Assembly: GCA_900546255.1 (NCBI GenBank)
Contig: URCB01000026.1
Coordinates: 1-23,803 of the forward strand
DNA: 23,803 bases
Reading direction: 5' to 3'
From: an uncultured Eubacteriales bacterium
GTDB lineage: Bacteria > Bacillota > Clostridia > Oscillospirales > Oscillospiraceae
The position numbers and the translations under genes were made by a program. Under the pieces are notes generated by a model that was not told the origin of the DNA, did not search any database, and worked only from the letters and a program-made list of their open reading frames with translations. Shown one piece after another: positions 1-7,320 of the stretch (its first letter is position 1; each line of letters opens with the position of its first letter).

Positions 1-41
1 CAGGCCCCTCCTTCTACAAGGAAAGGTTGGGTACAGGATCG

Positions 42-92
42 CCCCCTCATCCGTCCCCTTCGGTGACAGCTCCCCCCCAAGGGGAAGCCTCC
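42..92. repeat. Putative dispersed intergenic repeat motif
   Basis: The sequence has the layout CCCCTCATCCGTC, a short C/T-rich arm, a CCCCC run, then AAGGGGAAGCCTCC. It resembles short non-coding repeats I recall from intergenic spaces of gut Clostridia. Only one copy is in this window, so repetition cannot be shown here. The call rests on recall of the motif, not on a comparison. Confidence 0.35.
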
Positions 93-220
93 GGGTTGTG
101 CAGCTCTACACGAAGAAGCGTCCCAAATCAGGGCACACAGATGGGCACCGTAATAGCCCATCGACCGGAACAATGCGCCCCACCACGCCAAAATGAGCGA
201 GTGGCAACGAGCGGGCCATA

Positions 221-345
221 AAACCGGGGGTCCAGGGGGCTTGCCCCCGGCCCTCTTTCTCCCCATTTCTCGGGAGAAATGGGGACCCCGCCGGGCAGGC
301 GGGCCCCCGGGGCGCTGCGCCCCGAGGCACCGGAAAAGCCCCGAC
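221..345. repeat. Cluster of four GC-rich palindromes
   Basis: Four consecutive hairpins are visible. (1) GGGGG 235-239 pairs with CCCCC 244-248. (2) CCCCATTTCTC 261-271 pairs with GAGAAATGGGG 274-284, which is 11 bp with a 2-nt centre. (3) CCCGCC 287-292 pairs with GGCGGG 298-303. (4) GGGGC around 309-313 pairs with its complement around 319-323. There is no T tract after any of them, so a simple terminator is unlikely. This could be a palindromic-unit repeat, a structured RNA or a decayed mobile element. The hairpins are certain from the sequence, but their role is unknown. Confidence 0.55.
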
Positions 346-426
346 CACCCGTAGGGTACGTAGTACCGCCAGGCCCCCGTCCCCATCTAGGGTGGCCGTG
401 AAAAGAGATAGAAAGAGGTCGATTGT

Positions 427-1269
427 TTGAGCATCTTATCCTCCATTTTCCTGGGACTGGTCCAGGGGGTGTCGGAGTTTCTCCCCATCTCCAGCTCGGG
501 CCACCTGTCCCTGTTTCAGCACTTCTTTGGCCTGGCCACCACAGACGGCAGCCTGTTCTTTGACGTGCTGCTCCACCTGGGCACCCTCATTGCCATTTTC
601 GTGTACTACTGGAAGGACATTGTGAAGCTCCTCAAAGCGCTGGTGCATCTGGTCCAGCGCCTGGTTTCGAAGGAGAAGCGGCAGTCTGGCCAGCGCTTGA
701 CGCCCAGTGAGCGGATGGTGGTGATGATTATCGTGGCTACCCTGCCCCTTTTTGTCATCCTGCCCATCAAGGACCAGGTGGAGAGTCTGTACAGCAACAC
801 CATCTTCGTGGGCTGCGCCCTGCTGGTCACCGGCCTGCTCCTGTTCTTCTCCGACCGCATGGCCCGGGGGAAGAAGGGGGCCAAATCCGCCACGCTGTTG
901 GACGCCCTGCTGGTAGGGGTGGGCCAGGCAGTGGCGGTGGTGCCGGGCCTGTCCCGGTCGGGGACCACCATCTCTGCCGGCATGATGCGGGGGTTCCGCC
1001 GGAAGTTTGCCGTGCGGTTCTCCTTCCTGCTGTCCATCCCCGCGGTGCTGGGGGCCAACATCCTCACCATCGGGGATGCCGCCCAGCAGGGGATTGACAC
1101 CTCGATGCTGCCGGCCTACATCGTGGGCACCATCGTGGCGGCGGTGTCGGGCTACTTTGCCATTCGCCTGGTGAACCTGCTGGCCGACAAGGGTAAGTTC
1201 GGGAACTTCGCCTACTACTGCTGGGGCATCGGTGCCGCGGCGGTGGTGGCCAGCCTGATCTTCCGCTGA
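427..1269 (+). CDS. uppP: Undecaprenyl-diphosphatase UppP (BacA family)
   Basis: This integral membrane enzyme dephosphorylates undecaprenyl pyrophosphate to undecaprenyl phosphate, recycling the lipid carrier for peptidoglycan and wall-polymer synthesis. It is often linked to bacitracin resistance. The 280-residue length fits the family. Both signature blocks are present: EFLPISSSGHL (residues 17-27, with E17 and H26) and PGLSRSGTT (173-181, with R177). Hydrophobic helices fill most of the rest, and a short charged loop lies near residues 75-95. The start is TTG at 427, chosen because AAAGAGG at 412-418 sits 8 nt upstream and the motif-bearing N-terminus begins at once. The gap to the downstream ftsK/spoIIIE gene is only 31 bp with no terminator, so the two are probably cotranscribed. 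Confidence 0.95.
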   Translation: MSILSSIFLGLVQGVSEFLPISSSGHLSLFQHFFGLATTDGSLFFDVLLHLGTLIAIFVYYWKDIVKLLKALVHLVQRLVSKEKRQSGQRLTPSERMVVMIIVATLPLFVILPIKDQVESLYSNTIFVGCALLVTGLLLFFSDRMARGKKGAKSATLLDALLVGVGQAVAVVPGLSRSGTTISAGMMRGFRRKFAVRFSFLLSIPAVLGANILTIGDAAQQGIDTSMLPAYIVGTIVAAVSGYFAIRLVNLLADKGKFGNFAYYCWGIGAAAVVASLIFR

Positions 1270-1300
1270 TCGGCAGATTCCATATTGCAAGGAGGGAAGT

Positions 1301-4015
1301 ATGGCTTCCACACAGAAGAAACCGGAGAAAACCAAACAGACCGCCGCCGGGAAAAAATCCGGCGGCGCCAAGTCCCAGACCAAACGCCCCTCCCAGGGGA
1401 AGGGAAAGGCGGCATCGACGGCCTCCCGGCGCAAACCCCGGGCATATATGCCCAACGTCCTGGCCCGGGGGATTGCCGCAGCGGTGTGCGCCTTTCTGGC
1501 CCTGCTGGTAATCCTGGGGATGTTCCAGGTCCACGGGGTGGTCCTGGACGGGCTGTGCGGGGGGATCCGAGGCCTTATCGGCCATGGGTTCTGGTTCGCC
1601 GCACCGGCCCTGTTGTGGGCGTCATGGGTGCTGGTATTCTGCCGGGAGAAGCGGCCCACCGGCCGGCTGTGGTGCCTGGGGCTGCTGCCGGTGGTGGGCG
1701 GCGCTTTCCTCCATGTGGTGCTGGGCCCCACCCATACCACCCTGGTGGTGTCCCAACTGTGGAGGGAAGGACTCCAAGGCGTGGGCGGCGGCGTGATCAG
1801 CGGCAGCCTAGGGGTGCTGTTCACCGCCGGGTTCAGTGCCATCGGGGCAGGGGCCATTTTCCTGCTGGCCTTCCTGGCCCTGTTTGCCGGGGCAGCCCAT
1901 GTGACCCCTTCCTCCATCCAAGCTGCAGCGGCCCGCTGGCAGCAGGCCCGCCAAGACCGGCAGGCCCAGGAGGACCTGGATTACGAGGACGAGGTTTTCC
2001 GAGATGAGGAGGACGCGCGCTTGGATCCGGTGGAGGATGTGCCGGTTCCCCCGGTTACCCCCCAGGTGACGCCCTTCTGGTCCCGCCGGAAAAAGGCGCC
2101 GGACCTCCCCTTAGACGAGGCGGCGGACCCCGCCCCGGCGGCAGAAACCGCCCGGAAGAGCGCCAAGGACAAAACCAAAACGGCCGCGCCCCCCTCCCAG
2201 GCCCAACAGGCCGCAGAGACCTTGCAGACGGGGGAGAAGGCCCCCTTCTTTGACCACACCAGCCATGTCCGCCGGCCGGACCAGGTTTTGGAGGACCTGC
2301 GCGAGGAGGCTGCCCCCCCCACCGAGGAGGGTCCCCTCTGGCAGCCGGTGGGGGAGGGAAAACCCACCAAAGCCCAGCGGCAGGCGGAGATTCAGCAGGA
2401 GGCTCACGCCGTCACCCAAACCATCGAGAAAACCCTGGAGGAGAGCCAGGGGAAGGACTATGTCTTCCCCTCCCTGGACCTGCTCACCCCGCCCAGCGGG
2501 GAAAAGGCCAAGGCCGCCCGCCAGGAGCTGACGGGGACCATGGAGCGCCTGTCCGGGGTGCTCACCTCCTTCGGCATCGACGGCCACGTCACCGGGGCCG
2601 TGCAGGGCCCCGCCGTGACTCGGTACGAGGTGGCCCTGGAGCAGGGGGTGCGGCTGAACAAGCTCACCAACCTCTCCGACGACGTGGCCCTGGCCCTGGG
2701 GGTCACCAGCGTGCGGATTGCCCCGGTGCCGGGGAAGATCTCCGTGGTGGGTATCGAAGTGCCCAACCAAGTGGTGATCCCCGTGCCCATTCGGGAGGTG
2801 CTGGAGTCCCCCGCCTTCCGGCGGCACAAGTCCTCGGTGGCCTTCTCCGTGGGCAAGGACATCGGGGGCAACTACATTGTGGGGGACTGCTCCAAACTCC
2901 CCCACATGCTCATCGCCGGCACCACCGGTTCGGGTAAGTCGGTGTGCATCAACTCTTTGCTCATCAGTATGCTCTATAAGTCCACCCCGGAGGAGCTTCG
3001 CCTGATCATGGTGGACCCCAAGATGGTGGAGCTGGGGATTTACAACGGCATCCCCCACCTGCTGATCCCCGTGGTCACCGACCCCAAGAAGGCGGCCGGG
3101 GCCCTCCAGTGGGCGGTGACGGAGATGATGAAGCGCTACCGCCTCTTCGCCGAGGCGGGGGTGCGGGAACTGTCCTCCTACAACCACTGGGCCGAGGGGC
3201 AGGAGGGGGTGGACCCTCTGCCTAAGGTGGTCATCGTCATCGATGAGCTGGCCGACCTGATGCTGGTGGCCGCCAAGGAAGTGGAGGAGTCCATCTGCCG
3301 GGTGGCCCAGATGGGCCGCGCCGCCGGGATGCACCTGGTGATCGCCACCCAGCGGCCCTCGGCGGACGTGATCACCGGCCTGATGAAGGCCAACATCCCC
3401 TCTCGGATCGCCTTTGCCGTGGCCTCCTCCCTGGAGTCCCGGATCATCCTGGACAACACCGGGGCGGAGAAACTGGTGGGCAAGGGGGACATGCTCTGGT
3501 TCCCCCTGGGTTCCGGCAAGCCTCTGCGGGTGCAGGGGTGCTTCATCTCCGACGAGGAGGTGGCCGCCGTGGTGGGCAGCGTCAAGGAAAACGCCACCCC
3601 CGAGTACGACGACGAGGTCATGGCCCAGATCGAGCAGCACGCCGCCGAGACCGAAAAGAAGGGCAAGCACAGCGGCGGGGCCGCCGCCGGCGCCTTCCCC
3701 GCCGGGGAGGGGGAGGAGGACCAGGACGAACTCTTTCCCGCCGGGGTGGATGTGATCCTGGAGCTGGGGCAGGCTTCGGTCTCCCTCCTCCAGCGGCGGC
3801 TGAAGCTGGGGTATGCCCGGGCGGCCCGCCTCATGGACCAGATGGAGGAGAAGGGCATCGTCGGCCCCTCGGAGGGGGCCAAGCCCCGGCAGATCCTGAT
3901 CACCAAGGAGCAGTGGGTCCAGATGCAGAGCGGGGAACCCCTCGCCCAGGACAACCCTCCCGTGGAGGAGGAGATCCTCTCCTTCGACCCCATCCCCCAA
4001 CAGTACGAAGAATGA
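1301..4015 (+). CDS. ftsK: FtsK/SpoIIIE family DNA translocase
   Basis: This is a septal, membrane-anchored ATP-driven DNA pump that moves chromosomal DNA during division or sporulation. The 904-residue protein has a basic N-terminus, several membrane helices between about residues 54 and 200, a long acidic and Ala/Pro-rich linker (about 205-400), an alpha/beta motor domain with Walker A GTTGSGKS (540-547) and Walker B VVIVIDELADLM (643-654), and a C-terminal winged-helix gamma domain (about 814-870, LLQRRLKLGYARAARLMDQM) that reads orienting DNA sequences. The start ATG has AAGGAGGG at 1289-1296. It ends just before a strong terminator. The length lies between typical B. subtilis SpoIIIE and SftA, so I do not decide whether it acts in vegetative growth, sporulation or both. 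Confidence 0.95.
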   Translation: MASTQKKPEKTKQTAAGKKSGGAKSQTKRPSQGKGKAASTASRRKPRAYMPNVLARGIAAAVCAFLALLVILGMFQVHGVVLDGLCGGIRGLIGHGFWFAAPALLWASWVLVFCREKRPTGRLWCLGLLPVVGGAFLHVVLGPTHTTLVVSQLWREGLQGVGGGVISGSLGVLFTAGFSAIGAGAIFLLAFLALFAGAAHVTPSSIQAAAARWQQARQDRQAQEDLDYEDEVFRDEEDARLDPVEDVPVPPVTPQVTPFWSRRKKAPDLPLDEAADPAPAAETARKSAKDKTKTAAPPSQAQQAAETLQTGEKAPFFDHTSHVRRPDQVLEDLREEAAPPTEEGPLWQPVGEGKPTKAQRQAEIQQEAHAVTQTIEKTLEESQGKDYVFPSLDLLTPPSGEKAKAARQELTGTMERLSGVLTSFGIDGHVTGAVQGPAVTRYEVALEQGVRLNKLTNLSDDVALALGVTSVRIAPVPGKISVVGIEVPNQVVIPVPIREVLESPAFRRHKSSVAFSVGKDIGGNYIVGDCSKLPHMLIAGTTGSGKSVCINSLLISMLYKSTPEELRLIMVDPKMVELGIYNGIPHLLIPVVTDPKKAAGALQWAVTEMMKRYRLFAEAGVRELSSYNHWAEGQEGVDPLPKVVIVIDELADLMLVAAKEVEESICRVAQMGRAAGMHLVIATQRPSADVITGLMKANIPSRIAFAVASSLESRIILDNTGAEKLVGKGDMLWFPLGSGKPLRVQGCFISDEEVAAVVGSVKENATPEYDDEVMAQIEQHAAETEKKGKHSGGAAAGAFPAGEGEEDQDELFPAGVDVILELGQASVSLLQRRLKLGYARAARLMDQMEEKGIVGPSEGAKPRQILITKEQWVQMQSGEPLAQDNPPVEEEILSFDPIPQQYEE

Positions 4016-4019
4016 CCCA

Positions 4020-4052
4020 GCGGAGAGCCCTCAGGGCTCTCCGCTTTTCTTT
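4020..4052 (+). terminator. Rho-independent terminator after ftsK
   Basis: An 11-bp perfect stem (GCGGAGAGCCC 4020-4030 with GGGCTCTCCGC 4034-4044) has a 3-nt loop and is followed by TTTTCTTT. It begins 5 nt after the ftsK stop codon and separates that gene from the downstream promoter. Confidence 0.92.
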
Positions 4053-4111
4053 GTGGGGGAGAGAACCTTGCGGGGGCTTGTTGCCAGAGGGGAAAGGCCG
4101 TGCAGACCCCC

Positions 4112-4139
4112 TTGAAAAACCTGCTCCAGCTGGTATAAT
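4112..4139 (+). promoter_or_regulatory. Sigma-A-type promoter of the 4195-9419 gene run
   Basis: TTGAAA (4112-4117) and TATAAT (4134-4139) are separated by 16 bp, with an extended -10 (TGG just before TATAAT). Transcription should begin near 4146. That makes the ATG at 4144 unusable and supports the start at 4195. Confidence 0.85.
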
Positions 4140-4194
4140 ACAAATGATAAGCTGTACGCCTGCCTGCCACTTTGAGGGAACTGAGGTCTGCACC

Positions 4195-5448
4195 ATGTAC
4201 TTTGACGATCCGATCTATCTGGACCGGAGCTCCTTTGAGGACCTCATGGTCGATACCGATCAGCATAGGATCTGTTGGATGTACCACGACATACTGTCCC
4301 ATCCCCGCATCGCCTGGATGTTCGACAAATATGCCGGAAAAGGGACACCCATTCGCGAAGCATGGACAACCATGGCCTGGGTGGCCGCCGGCCACCAGGA
4401 GGACAGCTTTTATCTCTTGTTTAAATGGTATGAGGATTTCTTCGATCCCCCCCAGCGCAGCGACCTCTACTTCCTCCAGCGGGAGGAGGGGCCGGAGGGG
4501 GAGGTGCGGGTGCGTTTCCTCAACCGGGATTTTCAGAATAAATTGGACCTCCGGGACCGGGCGTGGTGTGAGAGCTTTCCCAGCCGGGTCAGCCAGAACG
4601 CCAGCTACTTTTTCGGAGAGACCAAGTTTGACTCCAACCCCGTGGGGCGGATCCTTCAACTGTTGGACGCCAACCCCGGGCGGGAACTGGAGTGTTTCGA
4701 CTGGCACTTCGGCCGCCGCAGCGATGGGGAGAAGTCCCTGCTGTGTACCACCATTTCCGCCTATTTCCGCAGCGTGCAAGCCATCCGGGAAATCCTGTAT
4801 GGTTTGGTGGACAGCGATGGCAGGGCCGCCGAGGGCCGCCGCCCCATGCACACCAGCGATCTGCTGGACCTGCTCACTCCCCTGTCCGTGGGGGTGGAGG
4901 AAGCCCGGCTGCCGGAACTGGGCACCCTGTTTCAGGAGTTGGCCGACGGGTTCTTTGACGAGCCCAACCGTGCCCCCTATCTGGGCCGGACCTCCGGCCG
5001 GCTTCTCATGGACATGACGGAGACGGGGGAGCTGCGCTGGCTGCGGCTGGGCCTTTCCGGCGGCCGGCGCCTGCTGCGGGAACTGTATGGCCGCTGCGCC
5101 CCCCGGCAGGTGTGGGATGTGTTCTACCGCTGGCAAGGGGAGGTGTACTACACCGTCCTCCGCCGCCCTTTGAACCGGGAACTGCAGCGAGGGGTCTACC
5201 TCCTGTCCCGGTTTGAGGACCCCACGGGCCTGGACGTGACGGGGCTGTTTTGGCTGGAGAATGTGTCGGTGGGGGTGGCCCACCTGTGCCAGGGGGATTT
5301 TTTGGAGGAGCTGTTTGACCTCCTCCTCTCCCGCTATGTGCGGGAGGCCTCCCTTCCCGTGTACCGCCCCCGGGCGGAGACCATGGTCAGCGGGTACAGT
5401 TACCTGCTGAAGGAGACCTTTGACCAATACGACCGGGGCTTTGGCTGA
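4195..5448 (+). CDS. Uncharacterised 417-residue protein, first gene of the cluster
   Basis: I do not recognise this family. The protein is soluble, with no signal peptide or membrane helix, is rich in Phe, Tyr, Trp, Arg and Asp/Glu, and looks alpha-helical. Conserved-looking stretches are the aromatic N-terminus (YFDDPIYLDRSSFEDL), CWMYHDILSHPRIAWMF, and a C-terminal half with repeated arginines, including LRWLRLGLSGGRRLLRELYG. The start ATG at 4195 has TGAGG at 4182-4186. An in-frame ATG at 4144 lies at the predicted transcription start and is rejected. The coding frame is clear from length and GC3 bias. It lies 27 bp upstream of the ATP-grasp gene with no terminator between, so it is probably cotranscribed with the ligase, PHP and deacetylase-like genes. 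No function is assigned. Confidence 0.85.
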   Translation: MYFDDPIYLDRSSFEDLMVDTDQHRICWMYHDILSHPRIAWMFDKYAGKGTPIREAWTTMAWVAAGHQEDSFYLLFKWYEDFFDPPQRSDLYFLQREEGPEGEVRVRFLNRDFQNKLDLRDRAWCESFPSRVSQNASYFFGETKFDSNPVGRILQLLDANPGRELECFDWHFGRRSDGEKSLLCTTISAYFRSVQAIREILYGLVDSDGRAAEGRRPMHTSDLLDLLTPLSVGVEEARLPELGTLFQELADGFFDEPNRAPYLGRTSGRLLMDMTETGELRWLRLGLSGGRRLLRELYGRCAPRQVWDVFYRWQGEVYYTVLRRPLNRELQRGVYLLSRFEDPTGLDVTGLFWLENVSVGVAHLCQGDFLEELFDLLLSRYVREASLPVYRPRAETMVSGYSYLLKETFDQYDRGFG

Positions 5449-5475
5449 GGGCAAGGCCAGGAAGGAGAACATGCT

Positions 5476-6588
5476 GTGAAAACCGCAGTGGTCACTGACG
5501 GAAAATACCGGGCCTCTCTGGCTGCCGTAAGGGCACTGGGAGAGGCGGGCTTCTCCGTGGTGGTAACCCAGACCAGACAGGAGGCCGTCCACACGCCGGC
5601 CTCCTTTGTTTCCAAGTTTACCAAAGAGGGACGGTGGATGGAGGGATCCTGCCGGGATGCAGACTATGGGGAGAGACTGACCGCGCTGCTGCAGGCCTAC
5701 GACCGCCCCGTCCTGTTCCCCACTGGAGCGGATACCCTCCGCTGGATCAGTGCCCACCGGGAGGAATTGGCCGGGACGGCTGATTTCTTGGTGGCATCCC
5801 CCCAGGCGTTGGCGGATCTCAACGACAAAGAGACGGTGCACCAACGGTGCTTGGCGTTGGGCCTGCCTGTGCCCCAGGAGTACGACGGCCCGCCAGACCG
5901 TTACCCCGTGGTGGTAAAACCCCGGTGTGGGGAGCAGTTCGGCCTGAAATCGTGGGAGCGGTATACCATCGCAGAGGGGCAGGCGGCCTATCAGCGGGCC
6001 TATGAGACCATGTCCCAGTACGGTGGGGTGCCCATTGTGCAGGAAAAGGTGTCCGGCCCCGGTGAGGGAGTCAACCTTCTTTTGGATCAAAACAGCCGTC
6101 TGGTGTGTGCCTTCTGCCACCGACGGCTGCGGGAATACCCTGTGACAGGGGGACCTTCCACCTGTTGCGTGAGCTTTTATGACGAGAAGATGATTGACCA
6201 GGCCTACCGCCTGCTGGCCTCCTTCGGCTTTGTAGGGATGGCCATGGTGGAGTTTAAAGGGGGAAAGATCCTGGAGGTCAACCCCCGGGTGTGGGGCAGT
6301 TTTCCCATGACGGCCTGCTGTGGGGCCCCCTTTGTTGCCAACTATGCCAGGGCGGCCCAGGGGGAGGTTTTGGAGTACACCCCCCGGAACTTCCGGGAAG
6401 GGGTGAAAATGCGCTACCTCTTCCACGATGGGGCGGCCACCCTGGGCTACCTTCGGCAGGGGGATCTCCGCCGGGCTTGGGGGGGCGTGGTGGACTTTTT
6501 CACCGTCCCCGAGGCACTCAAGCGCAAGGGGGATCAGAAAGCCTATCGCAGATACCTCCGGAACAGCCTGAAAGGAAGGTTAGGATGA
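5476..6588 (+). CDS. ATP-grasp domain ligase of unknown substrate
   Basis: ATP-grasp enzymes join a carboxylate to an amine or other nucleophile through an acyl-phosphate. This 370-residue protein has a small N-terminal pre-ATP-grasp domain (KTAVVTDGKYRASLAAVRAL onward) and the ATP-binding core: YPVVVKP with K148, a loop containing SGPGEGVNLLL, then the Mg-ATP residues E259 (AMVEF), E267 and N269 (ILEVNPRVWGSFP). The layout matches biotin-carboxylase/CPSase-like ATP-grasp proteins that act on small molecules or sugars. The start is GTG at 5476 with AAGGAG at 5462-5467 (8 nt). An ATG at 5471 is out of frame and stops after two codons. The gene ends in an ATGA overlap with the PHP gene, so the two are translationally coupled. 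The substrate cannot be read from the sequence. Confidence 0.9.
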   Translation: MKTAVVTDGKYRASLAAVRALGEAGFSVVVTQTRQEAVHTPASFVSKFTKEGRWMEGSCRDADYGERLTALLQAYDRPVLFPTGADTLRWISAHREELAGTADFLVASPQALADLNDKETVHQRCLALGLPVPQEYDGPPDRYPVVVKPRCGEQFGLKSWERYTIAEGQAAYQRAYETMSQYGGVPIVQEKVSGPGEGVNLLLDQNSRLVCAFCHRRLREYPVTGGPSTCCVSFYDEKMIDQAYRLLASFGFVGMAMVEFKGGKILEVNPRVWGSFPMTACCGAPFVANYARAAQGEVLEYTPRNFREGVKMRYLFHDGAATLGYLRQGDLRRAWGGVVDFFTVPEALKRKGDQKAYRRYLRNSLKGRLG

Positions 6589-7304
6589 AACTGATTCTGG
6601 ACCTCCACCTTCACTCCAAGGCCTCTTTCGATGGCCGGATGGGGATCGAGGAGATCGCAGCCCTGGCCAAGGCACGGGGTCTGGATGGGGTGGCCATCTG
6701 TGACCACGATGTGGTCTACACCGGCCCTACGGAGGTGGATGGGGTGCTGATCCTCCCCGGGGTGGAGTTCTCCACGGAGTACGGCCACCTGCTGGCCCTC
6801 TTCCTCTCCCAGGAGATATCCTATACCACCTGGGAGGAGACCACAGAGGCAGTCCACGCCCAGGGGGGAGTGACGGTTCTGGCGCATCCCTTTCAAAAGA
6901 GCCGGCCAGCGTCGGCCCTCTTGCCGCTGGTCCCCCATTTGGATGGGGTGGAGGTGTGGAACAGCCGGGCCAACCGAAAGAATCCCCAGGCCAACGCCCA
7001 GGCAGCGGCGTTTGCCTGCCAGACCGGCCTGGTTCCCACCGCCGGCAGCGATGCCCACCTTCCCCAGGAAGTGGGGGGCGGTACCCTGACCTTGGAGACA
7101 GACGCCCGCTCTTTGGCGGCCATTCGCAGTGCGATCTTGGCCGGCCAAGGGACCCCGGATGGGCGGGAGGGCCCCTCGCTGTGCGTGGCGCGGAGCCAGT
7201 ACACGAAACTGAAAAAAACGCACGCCTCCCTCCCTCGGTATTTGAAATGGGCCGCGTTTGCAGCCCGGTGTGCCTGGGAGGACGGGAGACGTCGAACCGA
7301 ATAG
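6585..7304 (+). CDS. PHP domain metal-dependent phosphoesterase
   Basis: The PHP superfamily uses a metal cluster to hydrolyse phosphoesters. The family's metal ligands are all visible: DLHLHS (H8, H10), D16, CDHD (D40, H41), PGVEFS (E61), HPF (H101) and GSDAH (D156, H158). The 239-residue length is typical of stand-alone YciV/RNase AM-like or histidinol-phosphatase-like PHP proteins. It resembles the nucleotide or nucleic-acid type more than HisK, but the substrate is open. The ATG at 6585 overlaps the ATP-grasp stop (ATGA), and AGGAAGG at 6573-6579 overlaps the end of that gene. The deacetylase-like gene starts 16 bp after its stop. The tight coupling suggests the three proteins work together. 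Confidence 0.93.
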   Translation: MKLILDLHLHSKASFDGRMGIEEIAALAKARGLDGVAICDHDVVYTGPTEVDGVLILPGVEFSTEYGHLLALFLSQEISYTTWEETTEAVHAQGGVTVLAHPFQKSRPASALLPLVPHLDGVEVWNSRANRKNPQANAQAAAFACQTGLVPTAGSDAHLPQEVGGGTLTLETDARSLAAIRSAILAGQGTPDGREGPSLCVARSQYTKLKKTHASLPRYLKWAAFAARCAWEDGRRRTE

Positions 7305-7320
7305 AAAGGAGAAGGGAACC

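Larger units (their letters stand above)
1..426. other. Gene-free region with repeat-like and palindromic DNA
   Basis: No reading frame here has both a plausible start signal and a recognisable product. The stretch is made of a C-rich intergenic motif (about 42-92), a small hairpin (GATGGGC at 140-146 with GCCCATC at 156-162), a run of four strong GC-rich hairpins (221-345), and a short GGTAC/GTACC dyad (355-367). The first real gene begins at 427 with its ribosome binding site at 412-418. I could not identify a convincing promoter for it. Confidence 0.6.

Noticed and set aside
27..221. Possible small plus-strand gene near the left edge
   Set aside because: No ribosome binding site or recognisable protein is seen, and it runs over repeat-like and hairpin DNA.
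221..345. CRISPR array or tRNA gene in the hairpin cluster
   Set aside because: The hairpins differ from one another, there are no equal spacers, and no cloverleaf with a T-loop can be drawn.
436..1917. 493-codon minus-strand open frame
   Set aside because: It crosses uppP and the start of ftsK, both with clear homology on the other strand.
4144..4194. N-terminal extension of the 417-residue protein from ATG 4144
   Set aside because: The codon lies at the predicted transcription start, about 5 bp after the -10 box, and has no ribosome binding site.
3178..6426. Very long minus-strand open frame (about 1080 codons)
   Set aside because: It spans three well-supported plus-strand genes and a terminator, has no recognisable domain, and is rich in low-complexity His/Gly/Pro/Leu. 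Antisense frames stay open easily in GC-rich DNA.
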